From Yarrowia lipolytica (taxonomy: Eukaryota; Ascomycota; Dipodascomycetes; Dipodascales): 64,000 nucleotides of DNA. The position numbers were made by a program, and so were the translations under genes. The stretch spans positions 3,479,001-3,543,000 of the forward strand of contig NC_090775.1 in the NCBI RefSeq assembly GCF_001761485.1, given 5' to 3'. Shown here one piece after another: positions 18,893-30,229 of this stretch; positions within the stretch are counted from its first letter, which is position 1, and each line of letters starts with the position of its first letter. The notes below the pieces were generated by a model. That model saw only the letters and a list, made by a program, of their open reading frames with translations. It searched no databases and was not told the origin of the DNA.

Positions 18893-21160
18893 CTAATGGG
18901 TGTCCTTGTCTTTGAAAGCGCCAATCTCGTTGAGATGCTGGACCAGACGCTTATAATCGTGGAACATGGCGTCCACGTCGCCCAGAGTCAGCTCTGTGGA
19001 AGAGGTGGCTCCAACCACATTTTGCAGCGGAGGAGCAATATGGGGCATCATCTTGGGCATGAACTCGGTTTCGGACGTGCTGGAAATGCTAGTGCCTCGG
19101 GCCTCTCGGATAGGAGAGCCGGAGTTGGGCGACCGTGTGCTGTGGTTTGGTGTGGAGCTTCTGAAGTTGCGAATGACTCCGCCTAGTCGTCCAGACAGCG
19201 ACGTGGGCTGCTCTGCGTCTTCCTCTGTCGCTAGGTGGTCCATGGAGATCGATCGGGGCACGTTTCCGGAGGTCGAGAGACGTCCGGAAGTGTTTGAAGC
19301 CACGGATTGCAGCGAATTTTGTGAGCCAGCGGTGGAAGACCGCTTTCGATTGCCCAGGCTACGCAGAATGCTATTGCTAGTGGAGTTGCCTCTATTTCGG
19401 CCGGAGGCAGCAGCGTCAGCCAGATTGAGCTCGGCACTGTGAGTGGAAGAAGCCGACGAGTTGTTCGAATGCTGCGACTGCTGTTCAGCCTCGAGTCCAG
19501 TGGCCTTACGCACTTCTTCGAGCGTCTGTTGCTGTGGCTGAGAAGAAAACTTGCCCATGAGGAACTTGTAGGACGTCTCCAGGGTGCCTCCCAGTGTCAC
19601 CCGAATGCCGTTATCAGCCACATTGGAAACTGCACTTTGGGCATACTCTACCGTGTTCATGACACTAGTTCTTCGAGCGGCATTTGTGGGTCTGGTGGGT
19701 GTGTTATTGCCACTGGCGATCGAATGGCGCCGTGGAACTTGCCAGGGCTGAACCAGAGCGCTGATATCAATGTTGGGAGCCACGTTATCAAGGTCAATGC
19801 CAATCTCGTGGGGTAGCACACTTTCCAGGAACGTAATGGCTGCCTCAAAGTTAGTCAGACAATACAAGGATTCGCCCTGAAGACCAGAGCTTCGTCGGAA
19901 TCGCTTGATGAACATGAGGTTGGCCCACAAATTGGGAGTTCGTTCGTTAACCAGAGTGTAAATGAGAGCTGGAAGCATGGAATCGGCATTGGTAGAAGCT
20001 GCGACAATAGACGTCAGAGTCTCCACAATGTTTTGTTGTGCCTGGACTAACTTCTCCAACTTTTCTCGGGGGGTGTGCGAGTTGTTCATCTCGAGAAGAA
20101 TGTCTCCAGCAGGGCGCAGCATCTGCTTAAATTCGCTCTCTGAAATGTTGGGTCGTTTGTGTTTTTTGTTGGAAGAGTCTGGTTTCTCATGTTTTCCATT
20201 CTTTGGTTTTTCAGATTTGTCGGATTTCGAAGTTCCATCCTTCTGTGTTTCTGGAGTCTCCTTTTTGTTCTCAGTTTCTGGAATGTCGGTAGTGTTCTTA
20301 TTCTCATCCTTGGTTGTAGTGAAGCCATCAACCTTCGAGTCTGTTTCTTTACCATCAACATCGAAGTCTGCAGTATCCTTATCCCCCTCCGAGTTCTCTG
20401 TATCCTTCTCTGGCTCTTCCTCTTTGATTTGATCCTTGATTTCCTCTCTCTTTCTGTCTTCCACCTCGTTGTCAGGAGTTACGCCACTCATCTTAAGTTC
20501 CAAATTGTCCATGCCCACTCCCACTTCACTGAGAGCTCTGATCCGGTCCCGCAGAAAGCTGTTGTGCGCCTTGTCGGACGAGATGGTCGACGACATGATG
20601 AACAGCTTATCGTAGACAGAATCGCACACCAGGTCCTCTGCCAGCTGGTCGTACACCCCCACCTGCACATCACGTGCCTCCCGTTGCTTCTTGCGGGCCG
20701 CCATCTCCTGGAACGTTTCCATCTGCTGATCCTTCGTCCTCTCCAGGGCTGCTTGTGCGCAGTACTGCGTGGCCTTTTCGTGAAACCGCGCGTAGAACTT
20801 GTGGAACAGGTCCGAGATTTCGTCGGGCTTTAGCGGCGTGGCATACTTGCGTTCCAGTAGAGACGTCAGAAACTCCTGGGTGTGGCGAAGAAGAGGCAAC
20901 GGCAGCTGTGTAGCATCCAGACCTTGAGTAGACGGATCTTCTTCGTTGCTGTGTTGCTCTTCGGATGTGGTAGGCACCTTGTCCACACTCTTGTCATCCT
21001 CCGTGGGGCGAGTTTCTCCCTTGTCTTCCTCCGTGCCTTCAGTGCCGGTTGTGTGTGCTGATAGCAGGGCCGAAGAGCCACTGTCGTCGTCGTTGTCGTC
21101 CATTCGTACCATGCCTCGCTTGGTGGTGCGCGAGAGCAACGACTCGGAAAATTCAGACAT
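18893..21160 (-). CDS. MUK1: VPS9-domain Rab5-family GEF, Muk1-like
   Basis: The protein has 755 residues from ATG 21160; the frame stays open upstream, but with no conserved sequence. An acidic N terminus (1-80) precedes a helical-bundle part (about 90-225). A Lys/Glu/Asp/Thr-rich segment of roughly 110 residues (about 230-340) follows, and then the VPS9 catalytic core (about 345-455). By comparison with Rabex-5 and Vps9, the catalytic Asp is in NADSMLPALIY (Asp393) and the Tyr in GESLYCLTNFEAA (Tyr433). The rest is Ser/Asn-rich and probably disordered. There is no CUE domain, which argues for the Muk1 rather than the Vps9 type. VPS9 proteins load GTP on Vps21/Ypt52-type Rabs at endosomes. 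VPS9 domain assignment is firm; Muk1 orthology is tentative. Confidence 0.85.
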   Translation of the reverse strand: MSEFSESLLSRTTKRGMVRMDDNDDDSGSSALLSAHTTGTEGTEEDKGETRPTEDDKSVDKVPTTSEEQHSNEEDPSTQGLDATQLPLPLLRHTQEFLTSLLERKYATPLKPDEISDLFHKFYARFHEKATQYCAQAALERTKDQQMETFQEMAARKKQREARDVQVGVYDQLAEDLVCDSVYDKLFIMSSTISSDKAHNSFLRDRIRALSEVGVGMDNLELKMSGVTPDNEVEDRKREEIKDQIKEEEPEKDTENSEGDKDTADFDVDGKETDSKVDGFTTTKDENKNTTDIPETENKKETPETQKDGTSKSDKSEKPKNGKHEKPDSSNKKHKRPNISESEFKQMLRPAGDILLEMNNSHTPREKLEKLVQAQQNIVETLTSIVAASTNADSMLPALIYTLVNERTPNLWANLMFIKRFRRSSGLQGESLYCLTNFEAAITFLESVLPHEIGIDLDNVAPNIDISALVQPWQVPRRHSIASGNNTPTRPTNAARRTSVMNTVEYAQSAVSNVADNGIRVTLGGTLETSYKFLMGKFSSQPQQQTLEEVRKATGLEAEQQSQHSNNSSASSTHSAELNLADAAASGRNRGNSTSNSILRSLGNRKRSSTAGSQNSLQSVASNTSGRLSTSGNVPRSISMDHLATEEDAEQPTSLSGRLGGVIRNFRSSTPNHSTRSPNSGSPIREARGTSISSTSETEFMPKMMPHIAPPLQNVVGATSSTELTLGDVDAMFHDYKRLVQHLNEIGAFKDKDTH

Positions 21161-23927
21161 GCTGTACAAGTAGTGCTGGTTTTTTCCGCAGGTTAGGATA
21201 GATGGGTGTGCTGTGCTGTGCAGGACACATTTAACCTTGTGATAGAGTTGCTGCGGTTTGGGTTGTTTAAAAAACAGGGAAAAATAGAGGGCGATAGACC
21301 GACTTTGAACGTGAAAATGGAGGGTGCCTGGGAGCCAAGTATTATTTTTGAACGTTGCTGACTCATGTAAACACATGTGCTTTATTCTGGCTACCTTTCA
21401 ACGTCCTCTGAGCCGTATAACTCCTCCATATTACACACTGTTGAGGCTAAGCCACAAACCCAACTAGTTGTAGACCACGGCTTAGCATGACCATAGCATG
21501 ACTAGCTGGACTAAAACTTCTGGCTAGGCTCATTTGGGTAAAGGTCAAATAGATGACCAATAGATGTCGATAGAGGTTTTTGTTTACAGTCTCCATCACC
21601 CATATAATATGTCGACTTTCCTTCCATGTCTTTTCCCTTGGCCCCACATTTCAGCTCGTGTCTTTAAATACCCTACACCCCTGTTTCACGCTGGGATGTC
21701 CATTCTAATCTGCTCCTTCATACTTGTGTTCACGTCTGCAGGGGACGTGAGAATGGGCGGCTTGTATTATGTGGGCGATAGGCACGGTAGAGACGGGGGA
21801 AAAGAGGAGATTTTGGATCTTATTTGGCATATTAGGGGTCCCTGAGGCCATGCCATAATCTTGGTGTATTTATTTCGCTCTAAACGACTTGCCATGGCCA
21901 CGTTTCCAGGAGCTATTTGCTGGGGATTTTCACACCTGCATAGCTCTTTTTTCTCCCGACGTGCCAAAGTTCTATGCCACCTAAACCATGCCGTTATAAC
22001 CGAGATAAGATAAACGCTATACTGTTGGGATGCATGACATCATGTGCGGTTAGAAGACGCAGAGGGGGCATGACATGGGAACATGAGAATGACAAGGAAG
22101 CGACACGGAAACGACACATGTGGAAGCTGGAAATGCAGATAAGAGCAATTGGTTGCAAAAAACTCGATATATATCCAGCCCACAGCTAATCGCAGACGGC
22201 TCATAGATCAAGTCCCGCTGAGACATGAGGTATTTGCTTAACTGCAACCATGTGTACAAATACCTTCAAGCTTGGGTCATCTGGATACCCATGAGGCTCC
22301 AATACTTCAAAATTAAGAGTCGGGCAGTTGAGGTATATGATAAGAGGGGTCTGAGCGAAATAACCCTCAACTAGCTACCGGCTGGCCGCCCCTAATCTAT
22401 CCACACACTCCTCCACATGCTCCCCACACCAGCCTACCACCCCGAAATTAACCGTTGATCGCCTTTCTTATTCCCCATAGGGTTAGATCTAAGCCTCGAC
22501 TATCTGGAGTTAAGTCGACGTGTTGGAATGGGAGTCTCCATTCCTCAGCTGAGCCTTTTCGGCACCCGTGAGAATGTGCGAGACTCTGTTTTCAACCCGC
22601 CAACGGCGAAACAGACGGTCATTGTGGACATCTCAGAGGCAAGCTTCTTTCAAGAGTGGGTACTCGAATAAGGAAGCTTTCGCTACTGTAGCTGCTCGTA
22701 GTGGGCTTTGTTGGACCGTGTCTCTCTTGAACGTCACAGTCACCAACAGTCAGTCAAGTTAAGTGCGTACGAGAGCTCCTCCAGCTACTGTAGAGTATCA
22801 GAGAACGACCACTGTAGAAGTGCTGGTGAAGCAACTTGTAATATAGCGGTGCCATCTCAACTTCATCCTTCTGTCAATCCTTTTAATCTGTACAAGTTGA
22901 CTTAGCTGTGTGGTCAGCTTAAGACACCAACACTACTGCTTCTGAGGAGCCTAGACTACAACCCACCCCCTCACTAAATGCATAATTTGAACCAGCGGGT
23001 CCAGTAACTGGGCGTCTGGGCAGTTCCTCGATGCTGCAACTTGTCTGAACGTCTCCTTTCTTGAGATCACACGGCTGTTGAGGGACTCCTGGTAGCTAGT
23101 TTAGGAACTGATTTACGAATTATTAACAGCATGTAGTAGCCTACATTGTACCTGTACCTTACGAGTACTCGTATCCCCCGCTAACTACAATCTCTAGTAA
23201 TCCTCAGTTTGACCTTGCCAGATGTCAAAGGAGGGGATGCCCATTGTAGTCACAGAGCGACCCATATTATTAGCAGGTATGTACTGTACCTTACTTCCAC
23301 ACGTATCATTATTGGGATGAAACACACCAATCTCACGGTAAATTACAGGTTCTCGTAATGTACTTGTACGGAACTGCTTTGTTATGTTGTAGGTCACGGT
23401 TTGGTCTTCAACTGTACAGCTCGTACTTCTAGAAAATAGTGCCTACAAGTAGTGCCTGCATGAACCTCATCAGGCAGAATTTTCATAAAATTGTTTCTGA
23501 GGGATATCAAAAGCAATTTCCCAGAAAGAAAAACTCGAATTAACTAAATCAAACCATGTGATATCCCCTACTAGCTCGATAGCCTCAACCTCCGATTCAA
23601 CTGCTCAATATGATCTACTTCATGCAGACTCTTCTAGAACATACGAAGGACTTAATCTGCCTGCATGTGTGTCCAGAGGTAAGACATCACACGACACATT
23701 ACACCGGATGACAGGTTAGTTCCACGATAAATATAACCGAAAAAGTCTATCCAGATAACCCAGATCTACCTCACAGTCGCAAAAATACACCACTTATTCC
23801 TTCAAACCATCGGGTAAACACCAGATCCAATCTCTCGGGCTCATGCATTAATCATGCACTATCCGCCTGCAGCAACTTACTCCAGTACAACTACAGTCCG
23901 AGACAGATTTCTGTTGCCGCCCTGAAG
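21161..23927. other. Intergenic, 2.8 kb, no gene recognised
   Basis: This is the divergent region between the VPS9-domain gene and the unrecognised gene at 23.9 kb. It holds only short open frames under about 95 codons without domain features. GTACTTGTAC-type words occur near 23360. I see no RNA gene or long repeat. Confidence 0.5.
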
Positions 23928-24851
23928 ATGGACAGGAAACCAATCCGAATGCTAGGAACCCGGCTCAAGCGGACGCGATCGCGGGACGAACAATCGAATG
24001 TCAAGCGTGCTCGTCTGATGGATGCCTTTGGGCGTCTCAATCTAGGCGATCGAATGGACGACGGTTCACTATCTCGACACAACAATGGGGGGGTTCCAGC
24101 AACAGCTCAGGACTCCTTGGAAGATGATCTGTTTGAGGAGAACCCCCATCAAATCGATGACAGTGACTACATGGACACTTCCAACAAAGACACAATTTTC
24201 ATCCCTAGCATTGAACGATACTTGGAAGACAACCCCGATCCCGTGGATATTATCCCCAGTCAGCAAAATGGACAGTTTCAGATACTTCCTACAGAACCGC
24301 CAACACCAGATATTCTCGCCCGCATTTCTCAGAGACACTTTCAAAAGGTGTTGGACGGTTACACACACGAGGCACTGGTGCCTTACCAGGGCGGCCCTCA
24401 GACAATAGTGTGGGATAAGTTCTGTCGATGGTGGCTTGGAGATCAGCCCAGAAGGGATGATACAACCATGAGCCAACAACAGCAGTTTTACGGCCAACAG
24501 TTCCCGAATCAGTTCCCGAATCAGTTCCCAAATCAGTTTGCGAATCAGTCTTCGGACCAGTTCTCAAACCAGTTCCAAAATCAACAGGCAGGTCTGTTCC
24601 ACAATCAACAATCTCCAAACCAGTTTGGATTAGAAACATGGTCAAATACCGGCACGAGACACCACTCAGAGGCCATAGACAACGGAGATATGGATATGGA
24701 TGTGGATATGGACGAGGATCTGCCAGGGTATACCTTCTACGGCACCAGCGACTTTACTAGCCCAGATACCGTGGTGGGACAGACCGATCCGGACTATATG
24801 ATGGACGACGATGCCCCCATGGATGGAACCAGGAGAAACTCGTTGCATTAA
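23928..24851 (+). CDS. Unrecognised nuclear-looking protein with QFPN repeat
   Basis: I do not recognise this 307-residue protein. It starts MDRKPIRMLGTRLKRTRSRD and has a basic segment with SNVKRARLMDAFGRLNLGD (about residues 23-41) that could be a nuclear localisation signal plus a short conserved motif. An acidic stretch follows (about 60-105). A candidate conserved core lies near 135-185, with VLDGYTHEALVPYQ and TIVWDKFCRWWLGD. A Gln/Asn/Phe repeat (about 190-235) and an acidic Asp/Met-rich C terminus (MDMDVDMDEDLPGY) complete it. The layout suggests a nuclear regulatory protein, but this is inference from composition. Single exon; converges with BEM1. Confidence 0.7.
   Translation: MDRKPIRMLGTRLKRTRSRDEQSNVKRARLMDAFGRLNLGDRMDDGSLSRHNNGGVPATAQDSLEDDLFEENPHQIDDSDYMDTSNKDTIFIPSIERYLEDNPDPVDIIPSQQNGQFQILPTEPPTPDILARISQRHFQKVLDGYTHEALVPYQGGPQTIVWDKFCRWWLGDQPRRDDTTMSQQQQFYGQQFPNQFPNQFPNQFANQSSDQFSNQFQNQQAGLFHNQQSPNQFGLETWSNTGTRHHSEAIDNGDMDMDVDMDEDLPGYTFYGTSDFTSPDTVVGQTDPDYMMDDDAPMDGTRRNSLH
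24498..24581 (+). repeat. 12-bp coding tandem repeat, about seven units (QFPN)
   Basis: Units of CAGTTCCCGAAT, near identical in the first three and diverged in the last four, encode Gln-Phe-Pro/Ala/Ser-Asn. Both the unit length and coding context keep the frame. Confidence 0.9.
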
Positions 24852-25264
24852 TCGGCTCTTCTGAAGTGGGCGTCTACTAACTGTACATACTGTAATAACA
24901 TAGACTGTATACCTATCAGATGGTATACATGTATAACACCAAGTGACACGACCCTGTAAGCGAGCCAGTGTAAGACATATAGCTACCCGTACGGTCCCCC
25001 GATCCCTCAAATCATAACACAGCCTTAAAAATATATGCTACACCTAAAATACACAATGCCCACATCGTCTTCGGACGCACCTCCTGGTGGTGGTTCAAGT
25101 TTTCAAACGGGTTGGGTGCAAGACGCGCGACGCTCAATGCATAAAGAGCGATCTATAATAGTTCGAACCGCAGTTTATACAGATAGTACCAAACAGACAG
25201 TTTGAAGCCCGCTTTGAACAGCCAGAAACGCGAAATTTGACTCCAGCACTCCCAAAGGCCACTC
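24852..25264. other. Convergent 3' region with motif copy
   Basis: This 413-bp gap between convergent stops contains GTACATACTG at 24883-24892, the inverse of the CAGTATGTAC word. No gene is seen. Confidence 0.5.
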
Positions 25265-27841
25265 TTAACTAGCGTACAAAACTAGCTTGTTCTTTCCGTA
25301 CACTGCAGCGCCCAGATCCTCATCGTTGCTGATAACCACCCGGCTACCGTCATCTGCCTTGTACAGTAGACTCAGCGTCTCGACCCGTAATCGCTCACAC
25401 AACCGGTCGTGTAGAGTAGCGTAATCGATGTCCGAGGGTACTCGAATCGCAATCAGATCGTCCTGATAGAAAACCTTCACCTTGACCGAGTTAGATGACG
25501 ACTGCGGCGTATTGACGGCGGGGTTATCGGGCGTGGGACCCACCGTGGACACAGAGGTCATTCGCTGGTGTCCGCCGCCGGGGAGTCCGGTGGGTTCAGG
25601 AGGACCCATGAGACCCGATGCAGTGCTCACAGGCCGAGACTCCTCGGTGCCTTCCGAATAGCTTACGCTGCTGGAAGACACATTAGTCGGCCCCAGAGAT
25701 TTGGGATGAATGCCCTTTGCCCGCGCCTCGGCCTGAGCGGCGTCAAACGACTCGGTCTCCGGCGTCAGAGGCTGTGGAAGGTCGTCGGTGGGACCGGCGG
25801 CCGCCACATCACCAGGGCGGAGAGCAAACAGCTCCTGCATGATCACAGACCGTGAAATATAAGCGGGAAGAGCCATGAGCTTGCGGACGTACTCGTCAAG
25901 GTTGTGACGTCGCTGCATGGAGATGGAGTCGTTAACGTAGGTAAGAGGCCCGGGCATGAAAGGAAGCAGACGAGGCTGATCATTGTGACCAGCAGCCTCT
26001 TCGAACACCCCCAGCAGGTTGATTTGGAATACGTAGAAGTCCTGGTAGTATCGGCACAATCGCCGCATGGAGCCGTCCTCCAGCTCTGCGTTGACGAGGT
26101 ACCAGTATCGACCCGAGTGTAATGCAAACGACTCGACGGACGCCGCTACAACGAGAGGTCCAGTGGCAGGGGCAGCGTAATTTTCCCGGAGAGCCTGCTG
26201 TTCCCGGAGAGCCTGCTGTTCCTGCAGAGATTGTCTTTCTTGCAGAGTCTGGTGTTCCTGTTGAACCTGGTGTTCCTGCAGAGTCTGCTGTCCACGCAGA
26301 GCATGCTGCAGAGCCTGCTGCTGCGAGTGTTGCTGGGGGTCGTCAAAATTGCCAAGAGCAATGCTGGACGCCTTGTAGTCTGCTGCCATCCTTTTCCACT
26401 CTTCCACCTTGGGCAAGCCAGAAGCCCGTAAGGCAGACTCCACGTCGACAACCGCCTTTCCTGTCACTATGTCTCTGATCTCGATAAACGAGGCAGGGAT
26501 CAGACCGGGGCCTCCCAGTCGGCCAACGGGCTTGGCAACAAACCACTCGTGATTGGATTGGGCCTGAATGATGATGTTATCGCCCTTGGATGCTTGCAGC
26601 TCGTCGGGCCGCTCGGCTTGGAAGTCGTAGAGCACCACGCCGTGCAGAGTGGGGGTGCTCTTGCCCTGCGACGATCGGTCGGATGCGCCCGCCATGGAGG
26701 GTTCTCTGGTGTGGCCTCCGGAGCCAGATGCGCCCCCTAAACTGAGGTTCTGCATGGACTGTGAAACGTCTAGCCCATTGGCCAGAACATGTTGAGGTGA
26801 GTGCTGAGCATGCTTGCTCTGACTCGATCTGTGCAGCGCCTTTCGTTCTTCGGGGAGAAGAGCCTCATTTGGGTCGGGCGAGGTGATACCCTCCTTCTTG
26901 CCGAGAACCTCAAAGTAAGGCACGGGCACCATGCCTCGCACGTTGCGCAGCGGGTTGAAAGCCTCAAACCACTCCGAGTCCTGTTCGTTGGAAATCACGT
27001 GGAAAAAGTCGCCCTTGCAAAATGAGAGCTCGCCGGGTCCTTGTGGCTCGTAGTCGTAAAGTGCTCGAATCACCATTTTCGGGGGGTTCGTGTGGAGCGG
27101 GTTTTTGTCGCTGACCAGCGAGTTGGCCGAGCCAGACGACGTGGTCTTCTCGCCTTTGAGAGAGCGGCGGATTCCCTGAGTTAGTATACGGAACCGAGGG
27201 GCCGTGCGTCAGGAGCTAACAGCAGCCGGCTTCTTGTGTCATGACGTAAAAAACAAGCCCATAACAACACCAAGTCTGTGGTGACAAGGATGTAAAGAGT
27301 CATAAAACAGCCTTTAGGAGGGATTGGTGAAGTGATGGGTATATCGATGGGGTAGCTCCGGTTGGAAGGGTGTTTCTGCTCGTATGCCCCAGGCCTGGAA
27401 ACAGAAACAAAACGAGCTTGGAGCTTCTATCTGGTCAATGATTGCGTAGTCAACACTGAATATGGGTCCGCTGAATACACGGTCCATGCCCCTGACTAGC
27501 GCCCGGTTTAGTTGCTTATCATGGACATGGCAATCACACTGTGACAGCCCCAAAGCTACCCCAAAGCCACACAGAAACGATGAAAACAGCGATGCAGAAC
27601 ATTTAATACCAACGTAATCTCCAGTTCTGACTGTTCCCATGTCCACCATTGCTCTTTCTCCATTTCCGTTCATGTTTCCTCTGTGACAGCATGGGGTCTC
27701 CACTCACGCCACAGCACCTTCCTAGGGGTGTAACGACATCTGGAGACATGCTGGGTGTCCAGCGAGCTTCGTGGACCCATCACACACCCTCAGCAGTCCG
27801 CATACGGCCTCCAAACAGCCGTTAATACTCACCTTGATCAT
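25265..27841 (-). CDS. BEM1: Polarity scaffold Bem1 (two exons)
   Basis: Exon 1 is 27841-27833 and encodes only Met-Ile-Lys; exon 2 is 27175-25265; total 639 residues. The joined start reads MIKGIRRSLKGEK, which matches the IRRSLKG start of filamentous-fungal Bem1 proteins, so an ATG at 27076 is internal (Met37). Domains in order: SH3-1 (about 37-96, ALYDYEP), SH3-2 (179-238, VVLYDFQAERPDEL), a Gln-rich helical repeat (284-336), PX (346-461, with RYYQDFYVFQ and RRHNLDEYVRKL) and a C-terminal PB1 (about 566-639, KVKVFYQDD and SNDEDL). Bem1 links Cdc42-GTP, the exchange factor Cdc24 (through PB1) and PAK kinases at growth sites; PX binds phosphoinositides. The domain order and length are as expected. 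Confidence 0.96.
27176..27832 (-). other. Spliceosomal intron of BEM1 (657 nt)
   Basis: The minus-strand donor is AAG|GTGAGTATTAAC and the end is TATACTAACTCAG|GGA, both consensus. It follows the third codon of the gene. Splicing restores 33 codons of conserved N-terminal sequence upstream of SH3-1. Confidence 0.93.
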
Positions 27842-30229
27842 TTCTCAAACGGTAGGGACGACGGATACTGAAACTGTGTTTGCACTTTGCCTTTGAAACC
27901 TTAGCACCACAGGGATGATTAGTGGGGTGCAAGTGGGAGGAAGGTAGTGAGTATAACTTGTGTGAATTTCAGGAAAGCCCAAAAGTGATGGAGGGTGTGT
28001 AAATGGGGCTTGCCTGGTTTATTTATTTTTGAAAACAAACTTGGCCTCGATATTTTCAGACCCCCGCTTTCCTCTCTCTCTCATTCTTCTAATACCCCCT
28101 TTATATAACCACACTGCCCCATGGGCAACATGTTGGCCTCATTTGATCTTAACCACACCCACTGGAAGTTGGAGCTTACCCTACTTTCATGTCCGTGGTG
28201 TCATAATCTGTCATGCGGTGGTGCTGCAAAGATATCTGTGTGTTTAAATGAGTGTGGAACGGTGCATGCAGACGACGACTCAGCCGTGCCAAGCCCGGAT
28301 TTGGCTTTCTCCAGAAATATCTCTAGGAAGGGGTAAATGAGGAGTGGAGTCCCTCGAATCTGCTGGTGGTTGTTTTCTTGTCATACAAAGTCATGATTCC
28401 ATTTAGCGGAGCTACTTACGCCCGGCTGAAGCGAACATGCTGGATGATCGCCACCGCGGTTGTGTCTACACCCCTCGCATCGACTGGCACTTTCGGGCTG
28501 GATCAATATTGGATCCATTTTGGGCGTTTAGGTTATGTAAATGCACTGTGCCGAAAGAGGTTGAATGTTTGTTCAAAAAGAGATTGAAGATGCTGCCAAA
28601 AAGTGTCGCCATATTGCCATGTAACGTACTTTTACTTGCTGAATGACCCCGAAATGAAGCTATTTACCCATCCAACACTCTTGGTCAGGAAGCCCTTTTT
28701 CGTTGTACTCAATTGTCCTGTCCTTGGTGGCCTATTTTTAGCCCCGTAGGCTTTAGCGTCAATAACGCTGTTCTGAAGACTTTTTCCTTCCTTAATATTC
28801 TTATTTGACAGAAAATGTCCACTCCTCCGCGCAACTCTGTTGTGAAACAATGGTGAAACGCTGCTGCGTAGAGTGGGAGACAGGGATCCAGGCCGTCTGA
28901 GTAACACCCACGTTTACAAACCCACACAGACATTCGCATTATCTCGGGAGCTTCATAAGCCAAGTGGCTGCCATGAAAAACTCTTTGTTGGTAGCCGTTG
29001 ATTAGGGCAGTTTTGACGAACATTAGCGTGGGGGGCAGTACATACCATACAAATACAGATCTGTAACACGACTGAATTGTCCAGGAGAGAAAAAGAAATT
29101 CTTGCAGAGGAAGATACTGTGATACACATGGTTGTCTCGGCTGGTGCGGAGAGAGATCTGGAACACCGGACGAGCCGCCAGTGAGGATTGCTTCCGCAGT
29201 ATGTACTGTAAGTACTGTACCGTTAAAAGCACGAGACTCGCAGACCTAAAAATAACAGTCAAGGCTTTGCAACCAGCCTAAGCCTTGCCAAGTTACCACC
29301 TTCTACCTATACAGCACTTTCTTAGATTATACGAGACTGGGGCGTGTCGTGTGCCCTGTGCTGGCGCTTCGGACAATTCTTTCGATAACAGAACCTTCAC
29401 TTGATTGGAGCACCTTGGCCCCCTTCGATTCAAAACGTACCGGCTGATGTAGTTCCTGTTCTCTTCCTAGCTACGACGAGTCTGACGAGTATGTATAGCA
29501 AGTATACTGTAGCAGGTAGTTTCATGGCTGATGACCCTGGTAATAATATCAAGGGTTATATCTCCTATATGACGAGCAAGATCGAGGGACACACAGAGTC
29601 CTTTTTCCTGTACTCGACACGGGGACTCAATGACTTGGCTTTAAGACTTCACTTCATGAAGTGCGCCTTCGACGCACTGCTGCTACAGGTAGTGCTGACA
29701 GAGGAAGGGCTTTCGGACTGGCACAGTATGTACTCACCCGTTATCGGCTCCTCTAGTCGTACAAGAGGACTGGGTGCCATGACTGGAACTTCACGTCATG
29801 GATGTGGTTGGATTCATTAATTGATTCATTGTATTGGAAAACACTATCGTTCTTTTTTTTAACTGATGACTACAGACAATGCAGTATGAACATACCTACC
29901 GAACATCGATATTGTACTGAGATTAAAATGTGGCTACTGTAGTGAAAATGAAGAACGAACTAGTTGCGTGAGTATATGGATACTTCAAAAACACGATGCC
30001 ATTATCTTTTTCATTTACGGCTGCAATTTAACCCACCGATTCAAAGTACATCGATTCGAATCCACCCCAATTGACTATTCAGACCATGGGTTAACTACTA
30101 GTAGCTCGAGATGACGCAACGATCATCTTCACCGGGCATTGAATCTACGCACAGCGTGGGTTGGAGGTCATAAACATTCGAGAAACATGGAACGAGATCG
30201 TCTGAATAAGCAGCCCACCACAGAACACA
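27842..30229. other. Intergenic, 2.4 kb, no intact gene
   Basis: This is the BEM1 promoter side and the left flank of the Old Yellow Enzyme relic. CAGTATGTAC words lie at 29197 and 29724. A frame of about 139 codons (29401-29820) starts with TTG and spans such a motif, so it is not called as a gene. Confidence 0.5.

Noticed and set aside
29401-29820. 139-codon frame left of the Old Yellow Enzyme relic
   Set aside because: Starts at TTG, overlaps the intergenic CAGTATGTAC word and matches no family I know; no similarity to the relic.
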